Shown here: positions 35,565-44,047 of the stretch, in pieces | How the letters are laid out: each line of letters begins with the position of its first letter | Numbering within the stretch: position 1 is the first letter of the stretch | DNA from: Luteolibacter ambystomatis | GTDB taxonomy: Bacteria > Verrucomicrobiota > Verrucomicrobiia > Verrucomicrobiales > Akkermansiaceae | Length of the DNA stretch: 64,000 nucleotides | NCBI RefSeq assembly: GCF_018137965.1 | Contig: NZ_CP073100.1 | Location: 2,294,001-2,358,000 of the forward strand | Direction of reading: 5' to 3' | Notes under the pieces: generated by a model | Databases searched by the model: none | What the model was told of the DNA's origin: nothing | Seen by the model: only the letters and a program-made list of their open reading frames with translations | Translations under genes and position numbers: made by a program

Positions 35565-36386
35565 CTACACCTCCACCGGCGCGAAGGCCTGCTGCATGTT
35601 GCGGAGGCTCTGGGCGGCGATTTCATCCGGTCCCATCGAAAGGTCGAAAACCTCCACCGAGACCCATCCATCATAGCCACCGTCCTGCAGGGCGCGGGCG
35701 ATCGGCGGGAAATCCACCTCTCCCATTCCCGGTCCCAGCAGGTTCGGATCGTTCGCATGGAAATGCACCGTCCACGGCAGCGAGTCCGTCACGATCCGCG
35801 GGATCGGCTTGCTGTCGCTCGACATCGCTTTCACATCGAGATGCAGCTTCACGTTCGGTGATCCGATCCGCTCCAAAAACGCAATGGTCTCCGCCGCGGT
35901 GTTGATGAAGTTCGTCTCCTGCGGCCCGAGGAACTCGAAGGCGATCGTCACGCCCGCGTCCGCGAGATGCGGCGAGAGCTTCTGGAAGAACGACACGAAC
36001 CGTTCCTCCGCCGCCGCGCGATCCCACTCCGGGGCGAGCGACCGCTGGAGCGGGCTGCCCCACACCATGATGCCGCCACCCATCGCGCCGCACAGCTCGG
36101 CAAGATGCCGTGCATGACGGAACGTGCGTGCCGCGATCTCCGGATCGGGGTCGGTGAGATGAAAGCCGGTCGTCTTCGCCAGCAGCCAGTGGAAGCCCAC
36201 CGGCACCAGCCCGTGGTCACGCACGTGCTTCCCGAGTTTCGCGGCATCCGCCAGCGTCATTTCCGCCACGTTGTCCAAGGTGAACGGCGCGATCTCCAGG
36301 CCGGTGTAGCCGTGGCGCGCGGCCGCCTCGCAGGTGGCCGTGAAGTCGCCGTTCCAGAACGTCTCGTTGCAGATGGCGTATTTCAT
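35565..36386 (-). CDS. Sugar isomerase/epimerase-like TIM barrel (hydroxypyruvate isomerase type)
   Basis: A 273-residue xylose-isomerase-like TIM barrel (AP_endonuc_2 superfamily). Likely metal ligands occur in the usual order: Glu151 in IAFEFLGPQ, Asp184 in LHLDVKAM, His210 in VHFHANDPN and Glu245 in VSVEVFD. Relatives act as hydroxypyruvate isomerases, sugar epimerases or, in the glycoside-oxidation clusters, 3-keto-sugar-processing enzymes. Its ATG overlaps the stop of the DUF1080 gene by 4 bp (ATGA), which ties it to that operon. No signal peptide, so it should be cytoplasmic. The substrate is not determined by sequence. Confidence 0.85.
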   Translation of the reverse strand: MKYAICNETFWNGDFTATCEAAARHGYTGLEIAPFTLDNVAEMTLADAAKLGKHVRDHGLVPVGFHWLLAKTTGFHLTDPDPEIAARTFRHARHLAELCGAMGGGIMVWGSPLQRSLAPEWDRAAAEERFVSFFQKLSPHLADAGVTIAFEFLGPQETNFINTAAETIAFLERIGSPNVKLHLDVKAMSSDSKPIPRIVTDSLPWTVHFHANDPNLLGPGMGEVDFPPIARALQDGGYDGWVSVEVFDLSMGPDEIAAQSLRNMQQAFAPVEV

Positions 36387-36970
36387 TTCGGGGCGGTTTC
36401 CACCTTCACATCGAGATTGCGGAATTCAACCTTCATTTCCACGTTCGGATGAACTTGGAAACCGATCGGACCTTCCGCAATGGACGTCTGCGAGGTGTAA
36501 TCCAGCACCTGCTTGCCATTCAGCGTCACAACGTAGTGGCTGCCCTTCGCGGTGATGACGAACTTGTTCCACTCGCCGTCCTTGAAAACGTCCTTCACGT
36601 CCGCCTCCACCGGATACTTGCCGGTCTTCGCGATGTACGGGGAGCAGGTCATGTCCCGCTTCAGCGAGCCGGAGATTCCCATCTGGATCTGGTCGCCCTC
36701 CTGGCGGATGAACACGCCGGAGTCGATCGGGTTCTTGTAGCGGACCTCGCCTGTCAGCGTGAAGTCCTTGTAGGCGGTCTTCGTCCACAGGTTGGAGCCT
36801 TTCTTTTCCGGCACGTTCTGGCCGGTGATGACACCGTCCTTCACGGACCAGCAGGCCTGCGGCCCTTTGATCTCGAAGTGATCGAGCGAGTCCTTGGTGA
36901 GGAGCGGATCGGCGGACGCGCAGGAGACGCACGCCAACAACAAGGCGGAGCAACGGATGGTATTCTTCAT
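36383..36970 (-). CDS. Exported DUF1080 (3-keto-disaccharide hydrolase) domain protein
   Basis: A 195-residue protein from the ATG at 36970 (signal peptide MKNTIRCSALLLACVSCASA); an ATG three codons upstream is also possible. The mature part is one DUF1080 concanavalin-like domain: HFEIKGPQACWSVKDGVITG, TKTAYKDFTLTGEVRY, the hallmark DSGVFIRQEGDQIQMGISGS and GEWNKFVITAKGSHYVVTLNG. Members of this family hydrolyse 3-keto-glycosides or bind sugars. It lies 21 bp downstream of the PVC haem protein gene, and its stop overlaps the start of the TIM-barrel gene, giving a three-gene operon. Confidence 0.92.
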   Translation of the reverse strand: MKNTIRCSALLLACVSCASADPLLTKDSLDHFEIKGPQACWSVKDGVITGQNVPEKKGSNLWTKTAYKDFTLTGEVRYKNPIDSGVFIRQEGDQIQMGISGSLKRDMTCSPYIAKTGKYPVEADVKDVFKDGEWNKFVITAKGSHYVVTLNGKQVLDYTSQTSIAEGPIGFQVHPNVEMKVEFRNLDVKVETAPK

Positions 36971-36991
36971 GGCTTGCAATAGAGGTGAGGG

Positions 36992-39900
36992 TTATTTCAG
37001 AGAGGAGAGATACTCGACCAGATCCCGGAGCTCGCCGGGCTTCAGGATCGCACCCATCGGCGGCATCGGGCTGATCGCATCGGTCTTGCTGGCGATGTCC
37101 GCGGCGGGAATCGAAAGCTCCTTGCCCTCCGGCATCAGCATCACCACCGCCTGCGCGGACTCGGACTTCGGCGCGCCCGCGAGCACGGTGCCGTCCTTCT
37201 TCGTCACGGTCATCGCCCCATAGCCGGGTGCGATCTTCGCCTGTGGCAGGACGAGCGACTCGAGAATATAATCGCGGCCTTTCTTGCCGACCTCGGTCAG
37301 CGGCGGGCCGACATTGCTGCCTTCCTTGCCGACGCGATGGCAGGCCGTGCATTGGGCGGCGAGATGCGCCTCGTAGATGTCCTTGCCACGCGCGGCATCA
37401 CCACCGGCGAGTGATGGCAGGAACGCGCCGATCTCCCCTTTCTTCGCAAGACGGGCCCGCAGTTCATCCGCCGCGCCCTTCGGTCCGGGAGCCGTGGCGG
37501 CGTCCAGCAGGTCCAGTTGCAGTTCCGGCGCGTCTTCCGCCTTCGCAAGCATCGCGGCCAGGGTTTCAGCGGCCTTCGGATCGGTGGACCTGCCCAGCAG
37601 CGCGATCGCATGCTGGCGTTCCGGCAATGACTTGGAATCACGAACCGCAGCCAGCGCGTATGCCGTCACGGCGGGTCCGCTCTCCATGAGATCCGCCGCA
37701 CCGATCCGCAGGCCCGCATCCTTCTCCGCCAGGAAAGAGGCGGCCAACCGCGCGAACTCCGCCGGATTCCCCGTCTTCAAGCCCGCCAGTGCCTGCAAGC
37801 GGATGTCCGCGGACAGCTTCGCATCCGCCGCATCGCCCGCGAGCCGGGCAGGATCGGAAACCACGCCCAGCGCCTTCGACGCCGCAGCAGCCGCCTTCGC
37901 CAGATCGGCATTCGTATCGTGCTCCAGCTTGGCAGCCACGGCGGAAAACGCCTTCCGCGCCACCGCCGCATCCGCCGCCGGACCGGGATGCCAGCGGCCA
38001 TCCACCGGATCGAGTTCCAGCTTCACGCCCCATGAACCCAGCGCCGAGAGGGCCGCGATCCGCAGTTCCACAGGTTGCGCGGCATCCGCCGCCAGCTTCA
38101 CAAGACGAACGGCGGAAGCTTCATCCGCCATCACCCGGTTGGTGGCGATGGCACGGCGGATCGCCGGAGCCGGTGCCTTCGGGTTCTTTTCCAAAAGTTC
38201 CGCCAAGGCGGGCAATGCCGCCTTGATACTAGCATCATCGTAGATCGCATGCGCGGCTTCCCCCGCCACAGCCGGGTCCTTGTCCGCCAGCAGGGCGGCG
38301 ACCTCCTGTGAACCAAGACGCCGGTACACCACCGCCGCGGCAAGCCGGACCGCAGGCGAGGAATGCTGCGCCGCCTTGGCGACGGCTTCCGGCTTCATGC
38401 CTGCCAGCGCCAGCACTCCCGCATGGCGCAGGTAGTGGTCGCGGTTCGCATTCTCCGCCAGCATCGCGATGACCGCATCCGCAGCCCCGGTCATGCCGAG
38501 CTTCCCGATCGCCACCGCTGCCCGGTAGCGGACCATCGCCGAGGAATCCTTGAGCAGCGGCACCAGTTCCGGCACCGGCCGGCCTGCGGTCTCCCCCGCC
38601 CACTTCGCCGCCTGTTCGCGGGTGTGCTCCGCCTTCGCCGCCAGCAGTTCGGTGAGCAGCGGCTGTGAAAACAGCTTCGCCTGCGTCAGCCCCCACAGCG
38701 CATGGGTGCAGGCCAGCGGCTCCTCTTTCCAAGCGGACGCGGCCTTCTGGAGCATCGCCACACCGGTCGGACGCTTCGCCAGTTCCAGGTGCGCGTCGCT
38801 GCGGACACGCTGGTCGGGATGCTTCAGGCGCTTCACCAGTTCCGCATCGGAAACCTTCCCCGGTCCGGCCTTGAGCAACCCCGCCACCTCGCGGCGGATC
38901 GGGCTGTCCTTGGCCTTCGGGTCATCGATCTTCCACACCGCGCCTTTTTCCTTCAGCGGATAGCCGCCCGCCCAGTCGGCGAGATAGAGCGCACCGTCCG
39001 GACCGAAATTGCAGCCGACATACGCCGGTCCTTTGTCCACCACGTGGCTGTCCGTCATCCGGAAGCCCGCGCCCTGCGGCTCCGTCTTGAAGGCATACAG
39101 CAGCCCCGCCGGAAAGCCGGTCATGAAGAACGCGCCGCGATGGCGCTCGTTCAACGCCGTGCCCGGATCGCGCGCGAAGCCGGACGGACCATCCATGTAG
39201 CTGCACAGCGGCGGGATGATGTAGGCGGGCTGGTCCTTGCCCGCTGGCACGGAGATCGACTCCGCCATCCACGGATTGTAGTCCGATCCACGATACTGGT
39301 AGTAGCAACGCCAGCCGGTGTCCGAATCCTCCGCGATGTAAACGAAGCGTTCCTTCTCACCCTTCGCGTCCGAGTCATTGTCCACGCCGAAGATGTTGCC
39401 GTAGTCGTCAAAGGCGATCTGCTGCACATTGCGGAGGCCGCGCGCGAAAATCTCAAAGCCGGTGCCATCCGGATTGCAGCGCAGCACCGAGCCCTCATGG
39501 GGCGCGGACCAGCGCTTCCCATCCTTCGACACCACATTCACGCCCTTGTCGCCGATGGTCCAATAGATCTTCCCATCCGGTCCAAGCACCAACCCGTGCA
39601 TGTCATGCCCCGCATACGCGACATGAACGCCGAAGCCGGCGAGCAGCTTCTCTCGCTTGTCCGCCACGCCTTTGCCCGTGGTATCCCGCAGCTTCCACAG
39701 GTCCGGGATGATCGAGGCATACACATCGCCGCGCCATGCCATCACCCCCGCGGCGATGCCGGTGACTTCGGTATTGAAGCCCTCCGCGAACACCGCCGAC
39801 TTGTCCATCACCCCATCCCCATCCGTATCGGTGAGGCGATGGATCTTTTCCGAGATCACGGTGAGATCCTTGATGTCCACCACGCCATCGCCGTTGCGAT

Positions 39901-40270
39901 CCTTCAGCGAGGTCTTCGGCCAGGTCTTGCCGAGCACCAGTTCCCTCCGGTAAAGCGCCAGCCGGTCCTCCACCGAAGTCAGTGCCAGCGTCTGCGGAAT
40001 CCACTGCTTGAACTCACGGATGTCCAGATCCGCCGCCAGACGCCGCGCCGTCTCCGCCACATAGACGGCTCCATCCACGTCCACGCTGACCACCACCGGG
40101 TTTTTCAAAAGCGGCTCGCGCGCCACCAGCGTGCGTGTCAGCCCATCCGCCAGCGGCTGGCTCTCCGGAGCCGCGGTGACGGTGGCGGCCACGAGCAGGC
40201 CTGGGGTGATTTGGATGAGGCGGATGGGTTTCACAATCAAGGGCTTGAAGCTACGACGAACGAAATGCAT
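36992..40270 (-). CDS. PVC-type haem-binding CxxCH protein (membrane-bound dehydrogenase-like)
   Basis: A 1092-residue exported protein from the ATG at 40270 (MHFVRRSFKPLIVK, then a signal helix LLVAATVTAA). Residues ~25-460 form a six-bladed propeller typical of PVC 'membrane-bound dehydrogenase' proteins (NPVVVSVDVDGAVYVAET, AGHDMHGLVLGPDGKIYW, NFGPDGALYLADWAGG), with the inserted EF-like loop DRNGDGVVDI. Residues ~490-890 are HEAT-like Ala-rich helical repeats. The C-terminus is a cytochrome c domain with one haem site CTACH and axial-Met candidates in PMPPMG. With DUF1080 and TIM-barrel partners in one operon it probably oxidises sugars or glycosides in the periplasm and passes electrons to the respiratory chain. 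Confidence 0.93.
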   Translation of the reverse strand: MHFVRRSFKPLIVKPIRLIQITPGLLVAATVTAAPESQPLADGLTRTLVAREPLLKNPVVVSVDVDGAVYVAETARRLAADLDIREFKQWIPQTLALTSVEDRLALYRRELVLGKTWPKTSLKDRNGDGVVDIKDLTVISEKIHRLTDTDGDGVMDKSAVFAEGFNTEVTGIAAGVMAWRGDVYASIIPDLWKLRDTTGKGVADKREKLLAGFGVHVAYAGHDMHGLVLGPDGKIYWTIGDKGVNVVSKDGKRWSAPHEGSVLRCNPDGTGFEIFARGLRNVQQIAFDDYGNIFGVDNDSDAKGEKERFVYIAEDSDTGWRCYYQYRGSDYNPWMAESISVPAGKDQPAYIIPPLCSYMDGPSGFARDPGTALNERHRGAFFMTGFPAGLLYAFKTEPQGAGFRMTDSHVVDKGPAYVGCNFGPDGALYLADWAGGYPLKEKGAVWKIDDPKAKDSPIRREVAGLLKAGPGKVSDAELVKRLKHPDQRVRSDAHLELAKRPTGVAMLQKAASAWKEEPLACTHALWGLTQAKLFSQPLLTELLAAKAEHTREQAAKWAGETAGRPVPELVPLLKDSSAMVRYRAAVAIGKLGMTGAADAVIAMLAENANRDHYLRHAGVLALAGMKPEAVAKAAQHSSPAVRLAAAVVYRRLGSQEVAALLADKDPAVAGEAAHAIYDDASIKAALPALAELLEKNPKAPAPAIRRAIATNRVMADEASAVRLVKLAADAAQPVELRIAALSALGSWGVKLELDPVDGRWHPGPAADAAVARKAFSAVAAKLEHDTNADLAKAAAAASKALGVVSDPARLAGDAADAKLSADIRLQALAGLKTGNPAEFARLAASFLAEKDAGLRIGAADLMESGPAVTAYALAAVRDSKSLPERQHAIALLGRSTDPKAAETLAAMLAKAEDAPELQLDLLDAATAPGPKGAADELRARLAKKGEIGAFLPSLAGGDAARGKDIYEAHLAAQCTACHRVGKEGSNVGPPLTEVGKKGRDYILESLVLPQAKIAPGYGAMTVTKKDGTVLAGAPKSESAQAVVMLMPEGKELSIPAADIASKTDAISPMPPMGAILKPGELRDLVEYLSSLK

Positions 40271-40372
40271 GCAAATTCTGGAATCCAATACCCAGCGAGC
40301 CTAACCAGCCTTTCAGGGAATCCCAGCCCGGAGCGTAGCGAGAGGACGGCCGATTGCCTGCATTTCACAAAT

Positions 40373-40401
40373 CGTGGCTGCGGCGGGACGCGTCAGCCAC
40401 G
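40373..40401 (-). terminator. Hairpin terminator after the aminotransferase gene
   Basis: A perfect 8 bp stem (CGTGGCTG at 40373-40380 with CAGCCACG at 40394-40401) with a 13 nt loop, 29 bases past the minus-strand stop at 40430. The following minus-strand sequence ATTTGTG is only partly T-rich. Confidence 0.45.
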
Positions 40402-40429
40402 GTTTCAAAAGCCCCGCAAACACCCTGCG

Positions 40430-41629
40430 CTACCTTCCCGCCGCCATCCGCTCCAGCACATCAGCCAGGTAACGGTATTCATCCGGTGTGTTATGAAGAT
40501 GCGACGAGATCCGGAACCAGCGCCTGCCCTCGAACGGGAACACCTGCAGCTCGATCCCGAATTCATCGAACAGCCGCACATACACCGGATCGCGATCCGG
40601 CCCTTCGTGCGGAGTCTCCAGACCGGCGGGCATCGGCAGCGTGGACATCGAACCGATCATGGAATCCGGACATGGCGCGATGAGGCCGAGGCGGTCGCAA
40701 AGGAGATTGCGCCCCTCGATCACCATCCGGTGGTTGCGCTCGCGGATCTCCGGCCAACCGCCGGGGGCGAGTCCCTCCAACCAGCGGATGACCTCCGGCG
40801 CGCACAGCGCCGCGGTGGTGTCATGCGTTCCATCCCAATCGAAGCGATCCTGGAACGCCGAATGACCGGGGCGCGGGGTGTTGTTGCCATGACTGATGAC
40901 GGCGGGTTGCAACGTCTCCTGCCGGTCCGGGCGCACCCATAGGATGGCGGCCCCCTTCGGCGCGCAGACCCACTTGTGGAGGTTCGCGGTGTAGTACGAG
41001 GGACGTAGTGATTCGAGGTCCAGCGGCAGCATGCCGGGGGCGTGCGCGCCATCGACCAATGTCTCGACGCCGCGTTCCTCCAGACCACGCAGGATTTCCT
41101 CCAGCGGCAGCACCAGCCCGGTCTTGCTGGTGACATGGTCGATCAAGGCGAGCTTCGTGCGCGGTGTGACGGCGGAAAGGATGGCCTCCGTGACCAGCTC
41201 CGGACTCCCGATGGGAAATGGAATCCCCGCCTCCACGATCACCGCACCGGTGCGGCGGGCCACCTCCCGCACCACGTTGTTGCAGGCGTTGTAGCCGTGG
41301 CTGGTGATGAGGATTTCATCACCGGGGGAAAACTCCAGCGAGCGCATCACCGCATTCACGCCGGTGGTGGTGTTGGTGACGAAGACGAGATTGGCCGGGT
41401 CAGCGCCGAGGAAGGAGGCCACCTCGTTGCGCGCGGCATCCAGCATGGGGGTGTGGCGGCGGTGGAGGAACTGGACCGGGGCTGCATCCAGGTCCCAGCG
41501 CAGTTGGATCTGTTTTTCGATCACGGGCGATGGGCAGGCGCCGTAGGAACCGTGGTTCAGGAACACCATGCCCGGCGTGAGCGGCCAGTGGTGCCGGAGC
41601 GGCGAGACATCGGGAAGGCGCGGCTTCAT
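40430..41629 (-). CDS. Class V aminotransferase (isopenicillin-N-epimerase-like)
   Basis: A 399-residue PLP enzyme from the ATG at 41629 (MKPRLPDVSPLRHHWPL). Signatures: FLNHGSYGACP near the start, the cofactor region TNTTTGVNAV (~85-94), Asp193 in TLVDGAHAPGM and Schiff-base Lys219 in TANLHKWVCAPKG. This family covers isopenicillin-N epimerases, cysteine desulfurase-like and kynureninase-like enzymes; the NHGSYG start and NLHKW motif point to the epimerase-like branch, often of unknown substrate. It has no signal peptide. It is alone on the minus strand, with a hairpin beyond its stop. Confidence 0.9.
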   Translation of the reverse strand: MKPRLPDVSPLRHHWPLTPGMVFLNHGSYGACPSPVIEKQIQLRWDLDAAPVQFLHRRHTPMLDAARNEVASFLGADPANLVFVTNTTTGVNAVMRSLEFSPGDEILITSHGYNACNNVVREVARRTGAVIVEAGIPFPIGSPELVTEAILSAVTPRTKLALIDHVTSKTGLVLPLEEILRGLEERGVETLVDGAHAPGMLPLDLESLRPSYYTANLHKWVCAPKGAAILWVRPDRQETLQPAVISHGNNTPRPGHSAFQDRFDWDGTHDTTAALCAPEVIRWLEGLAPGGWPEIRERNHRMVIEGRNLLCDRLGLIAPCPDSMIGSMSTLPMPAGLETPHEGPDRDPVYVRLFDEFGIELQVFPFEGRRWFRISSHLHNTPDEYRYLADVLERMAAGR

Positions 41630-41760
41630 GGAAAAGGAAACGGGATGCGATGAACGGACAAAAGGCTGTTGGAAACCAGCCCGGCCCCAGCGTCCAACAT
41701 TGATACAACTTCGCGACAAAATTGTTTGAATAAGAAGCGGGCCGACGGAGTTCCATCCGT

Positions 41761-42144
41761 ATGGCCAGAATCCTTTGCTTCATCGTCGTGATCTTCGGTC
41801 TGGTGGCGGCGGCGGCCTGGGCCGGACCACCCTCCAACGAACTGGACCCGAAGGTCGCCGCCCGTCTGATCGGCCTGCGTGGCAATCTCCAGCCGGCCCA
41901 GATCGAGATCGGCTACATCGTGGACGGCAGTTCCAGCAAGGATGGCTTCGAGGCCGCCTACGTCCGCCGGGTGGCCGCCATCCATCCGGTGCTGGAGGGC
42001 GGAGCCTGGGTGCGGCGGGTGGTGTATTACGACCTGTTCTGGAACGATTCGCTGGGCTGGTTCATGAGCCAGAACCGCACGGAGCGCGGCGGCGATGCGA
42101 TCTACCGCTGGAGCGAACGCGGCGGTGCGACGGTGGTGAAGTGA
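41761..42144 (+). CDS. Hypothetical exported protein
   Basis: A 127-residue protein with a clear signal peptide (MARILCFIVVIFGLVAAAAWAGPP). The ~105-residue mature part is compact and aromatic-rich (WVRRVVYYDLFWNDSLGWFM) and ends with an Arg/Gly-rich tail. It has no Cys in its mature part. No family is recognised. It starts 131 bp from the divergent aminotransferase gene. Confidence 0.68.
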   Translation: MARILCFIVVIFGLVAAAAWAGPPSNELDPKVAARLIGLRGNLQPAQIEIGYIVDGSSSKDGFEAAYVRRVAAIHPVLEGGAWVRRVVYYDLFWNDSLGWFMSQNRTERGGDAIYRWSERGGATVVK

Positions 42145-42289
42145 TTCTCATTCCCGCCTGCGAACGGGTGCGGGGAAGGGCCTGCCGTCCGCGATGGATA
42201 GCAAGCGCCTGACGGCCCGGCCGCGCATTCGTTCACAGGTGGGGGAGATAGCATGGAACGGTGAGGTGGTTGAGGGATCACAAAGATGT

Positions 42290-42308
42290 ATTGACCTGGT
42301 TGGTCAAT
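42290..42308. promoter_or_regulatory. Short palindrome upstream of the coiled-coil lipoprotein gene
   Basis: ATTGACC-TGGTT-GGTCAAT is a perfect 7 bp inverted repeat, 50 bp upstream of the start codon at 42358. It is placed like an operator. The adjacent CACAAAGATGTATTG resembles the shared motif of the 6.5-16.6 kb block in the same orientation relative to its gene, but it is degenerate. Confidence 0.35.
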
Positions 42309-42357
42309 AGTGTTCTTTTGAACGCGCACAACTACCTTGCCGTACTTCTCCCCAGCC

Positions 42358-43044
42358 ATGAAAACACCAGTCTTGTGGGCCGCGTTGGCGGCGTTGTTCC
42401 TCGGTTCCTGCAAGAAAGAAGAAGAAGAGGTCAAGCCCTTGCAGCAATCATCCCGGGCTCCCAGGGAAACCCCGAGACAAGATGCCCAGGAAATACAGCG
42501 TTTGAAAAATCGGATTGCTGACTTGGAGGATCAGAACACCGAGCTAACAGAGCGCCTGAGCAAGAAGAGCGCCGATTATGAAAAATTGCTTGTGAGCGCC
42601 ACCAATTTGACTCGTTCGCTCAGGGAATCGGACAGGCTTTCGAGTTCACAGAATCGTTTGTCTTCATCCGGGACGAGCCCATCCCAAAGTTATTCTTCTC
42701 CATCCGACAGCCCTGAGCCAGAGCGCAATCCCGCTCCAGTTCCTCAGCCTGCCCCTGCCCGCGTTCCCATCAAGTGGTGGGTCCCCGAGAACCCAACCAC
42801 AGCGGCGAACCAGGCAAAGGCGGCGGCCATGGCCAAGTGGAAGGATGATTATGCAATGGTGGAGTATGAAATCAACCGACAGGCGGAAGCCTACAACGAG
42901 CTGGTGGATCTCAATAAAACCTCCAACAAGGCAATCAAGGACATCATCGGACGCGCCCACGAAGAGTGGAAAACCGACTACGGCATGATGCTCTACGAAA
43001 CCAACCGCCAGATGGAGGCGTTGCAAAAATTGCAGTCGCGCTAA
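42358..43044 (+). CDS. Coiled-coil lipoprotein
   Basis: A 228-residue protein from the ATG at 42358 (MKTPVLWAALAALFLGSCKK); the lipobox FLGSC fixes this start over an ATG seven codons upstream. After the acylated Cys comes an acidic stretch, a coiled coil (IQRLKNRIADLEDQNTELTE), a Ser/Pro-rich linker of ~60 residues, and a second helical part with two related segments (WKDDYAMVEYEINRQAEAYN and WKTDYGMMLYETNRQMEALQ), so a ~45-residue repeat. It is probably an elongated periplasmic or outer-membrane-tethered structural protein. The codon use is slightly richer in AT than that of the neighbours. No specific family recognised. Confidence 0.75.
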   Translation: MKTPVLWAALAALFLGSCKKEEEEVKPLQQSSRAPRETPRQDAQEIQRLKNRIADLEDQNTELTERLSKKSADYEKLLVSATNLTRSLRESDRLSSSQNRLSSSGTSPSQSYSSPSDSPEPERNPAPVPQPAPARVPIKWWVPENPTTAANQAKAAAMAKWKDDYAMVEYEINRQAEAYNELVDLNKTSNKAIKDIIGRAHEEWKTDYGMMLYETNRQMEALQKLQSR

Positions 43045-43105
43045 GTTGAACGAAGGTCAACCCCGCGTGCTTCACAGGGTGATGCGGCAGGAGGAACTGC
43101 TTGTG

Positions 43106-44047
43106 CTACTTCAGCGCCCTCACGTGGGCGAGCGCCGCAGCGGCGAGGGCGGGCGGATCATAGCCACCCTCCAGCGAGGATACCATGCGGCCGCCGCACC
43201 ATTTTTCCGCGAGGGCGACGCAGCGTTCCGTTAGAGCGGTGAAGGTGGCGGTGTCCCAGCGCAGGCCGCCGATGGGATCGGAGGCGAGCGCGTCGAAGCC
43301 CGCGGAGACGAGCAGGAATTCCGGCTGGAATGCATCCAATGCAGGAGCCGCGAACTCGTCCCAGGCAGCCAGAGCGGTTTCGCCATTGGAAGCAGACGGC
43401 AGCGGCAGATTCAGCGTGGTCCCCTTCCCCGCTCCCTGCCCGTGTTCGGTGGCGGGGCCGGTATAGGGATAGATGCCCTGCTCGTGCAGCGAGACGTAGA
43501 ACACGTCCGGGTCTTCCAGAAAGATCGCTTCGGTGCCATTGCCATGATGCACGTCCCAATCCACGATCGCGATGCGGCGCAGGCCGTGGTGAGACTGGAG
43601 GTAGCGGGCGGCGATGGCGACGTGGTTGAAGATGCAGAAGCCCATGCCGCGGGCGGAGGTGGCGTGGTGGCCGGGCGGGCGCACGGCGCAGAAGGCGCGG
43701 CGGACCTCGCCGCGCATCACGGCATCCACGGCGGCGAGCACCGCGCCGCTGGCCTCGAGCGCGACCTCGTAGCTTTCCTCACAGATGTTGGTGTCCCCGG
43801 TGCGCAGGCAATCGGCGAAGGTCTCGGTGTCCCGGTAAACGAGGTCGTGGTAGTAGTGTTCGTGGGCGAGCAGGATTTCCGAGACGGTGGCGCGGCGGCG
43901 CGGCAGGCGCACGATGTCCTCCGGCAGTTCTTCCAAGGCGGAGCGCAGCACGCGGTAGCGCTCCGCGGACTCCGGGTGGCAGAAGCCGGTGTCGTGGCGT
44001 TCGTAGCAGGCATCGTAGTGGACGCCGATGGGAGCGGAGCCGCTCAT
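43106..44047 (-). CDS. Histone-deacetylase superfamily (AcuC-like) deacetylase
   Basis: A 313-residue zinc hydrolase from the ATG at 44047. It has the class I/II HDAC signatures: RPPGHHAT with catalytic His127-His128, IVDWDVHHGNGT with zinc ligands Asp165 and His167, SLHEQGIYPYTG, and SAGFDA with zinc ligand Asp252, so it looks active. Bacterial members remove acetyl groups from lysines (for example on acetyl-CoA synthetase) or from acetylated polyamines and other amides. Its start codon overlaps the stop of the CoA-transferase/GNAT fusion gene by 4 bp. Pairing an acetyltransferase-containing protein with a deacetylase in one operon suggests a reversible acetylation circuit. Confidence 0.93.
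   Translation of the reverse strand: MSGSAPIGVHYDACYERHDTGFCHPESAERYRVLRSALEELPEDIVRLPRRRATVSEILLAHEHYYHDLVYRDTETFADCLRTGDTNICEESYEVALEASGAVLAAVDAVMRGEVRRAFCAVRPPGHHATSARGMGFCIFNHVAIAARYLQSHHGLRRIAIVDWDVHHGNGTEAIFLEDPDVFYVSLHEQGIYPYTGPATEHGQGAGKGTTLNLPLPSASNGETALAAWDEFAAPALDAFQPEFLLVSAGFDALASDPIGGLRWDTATFTALTERCVALAEKWCGGRMVSSLEGGYDPPALAAAALAHVRALK

Noticed and set aside
40288-40300. A CAATACCC sequence before the PVC haem gene that resembles the shared motif
   Set aside because: Only the CAATAC core matches; the spacer and second half-site do not, and it lies too near the start codon.
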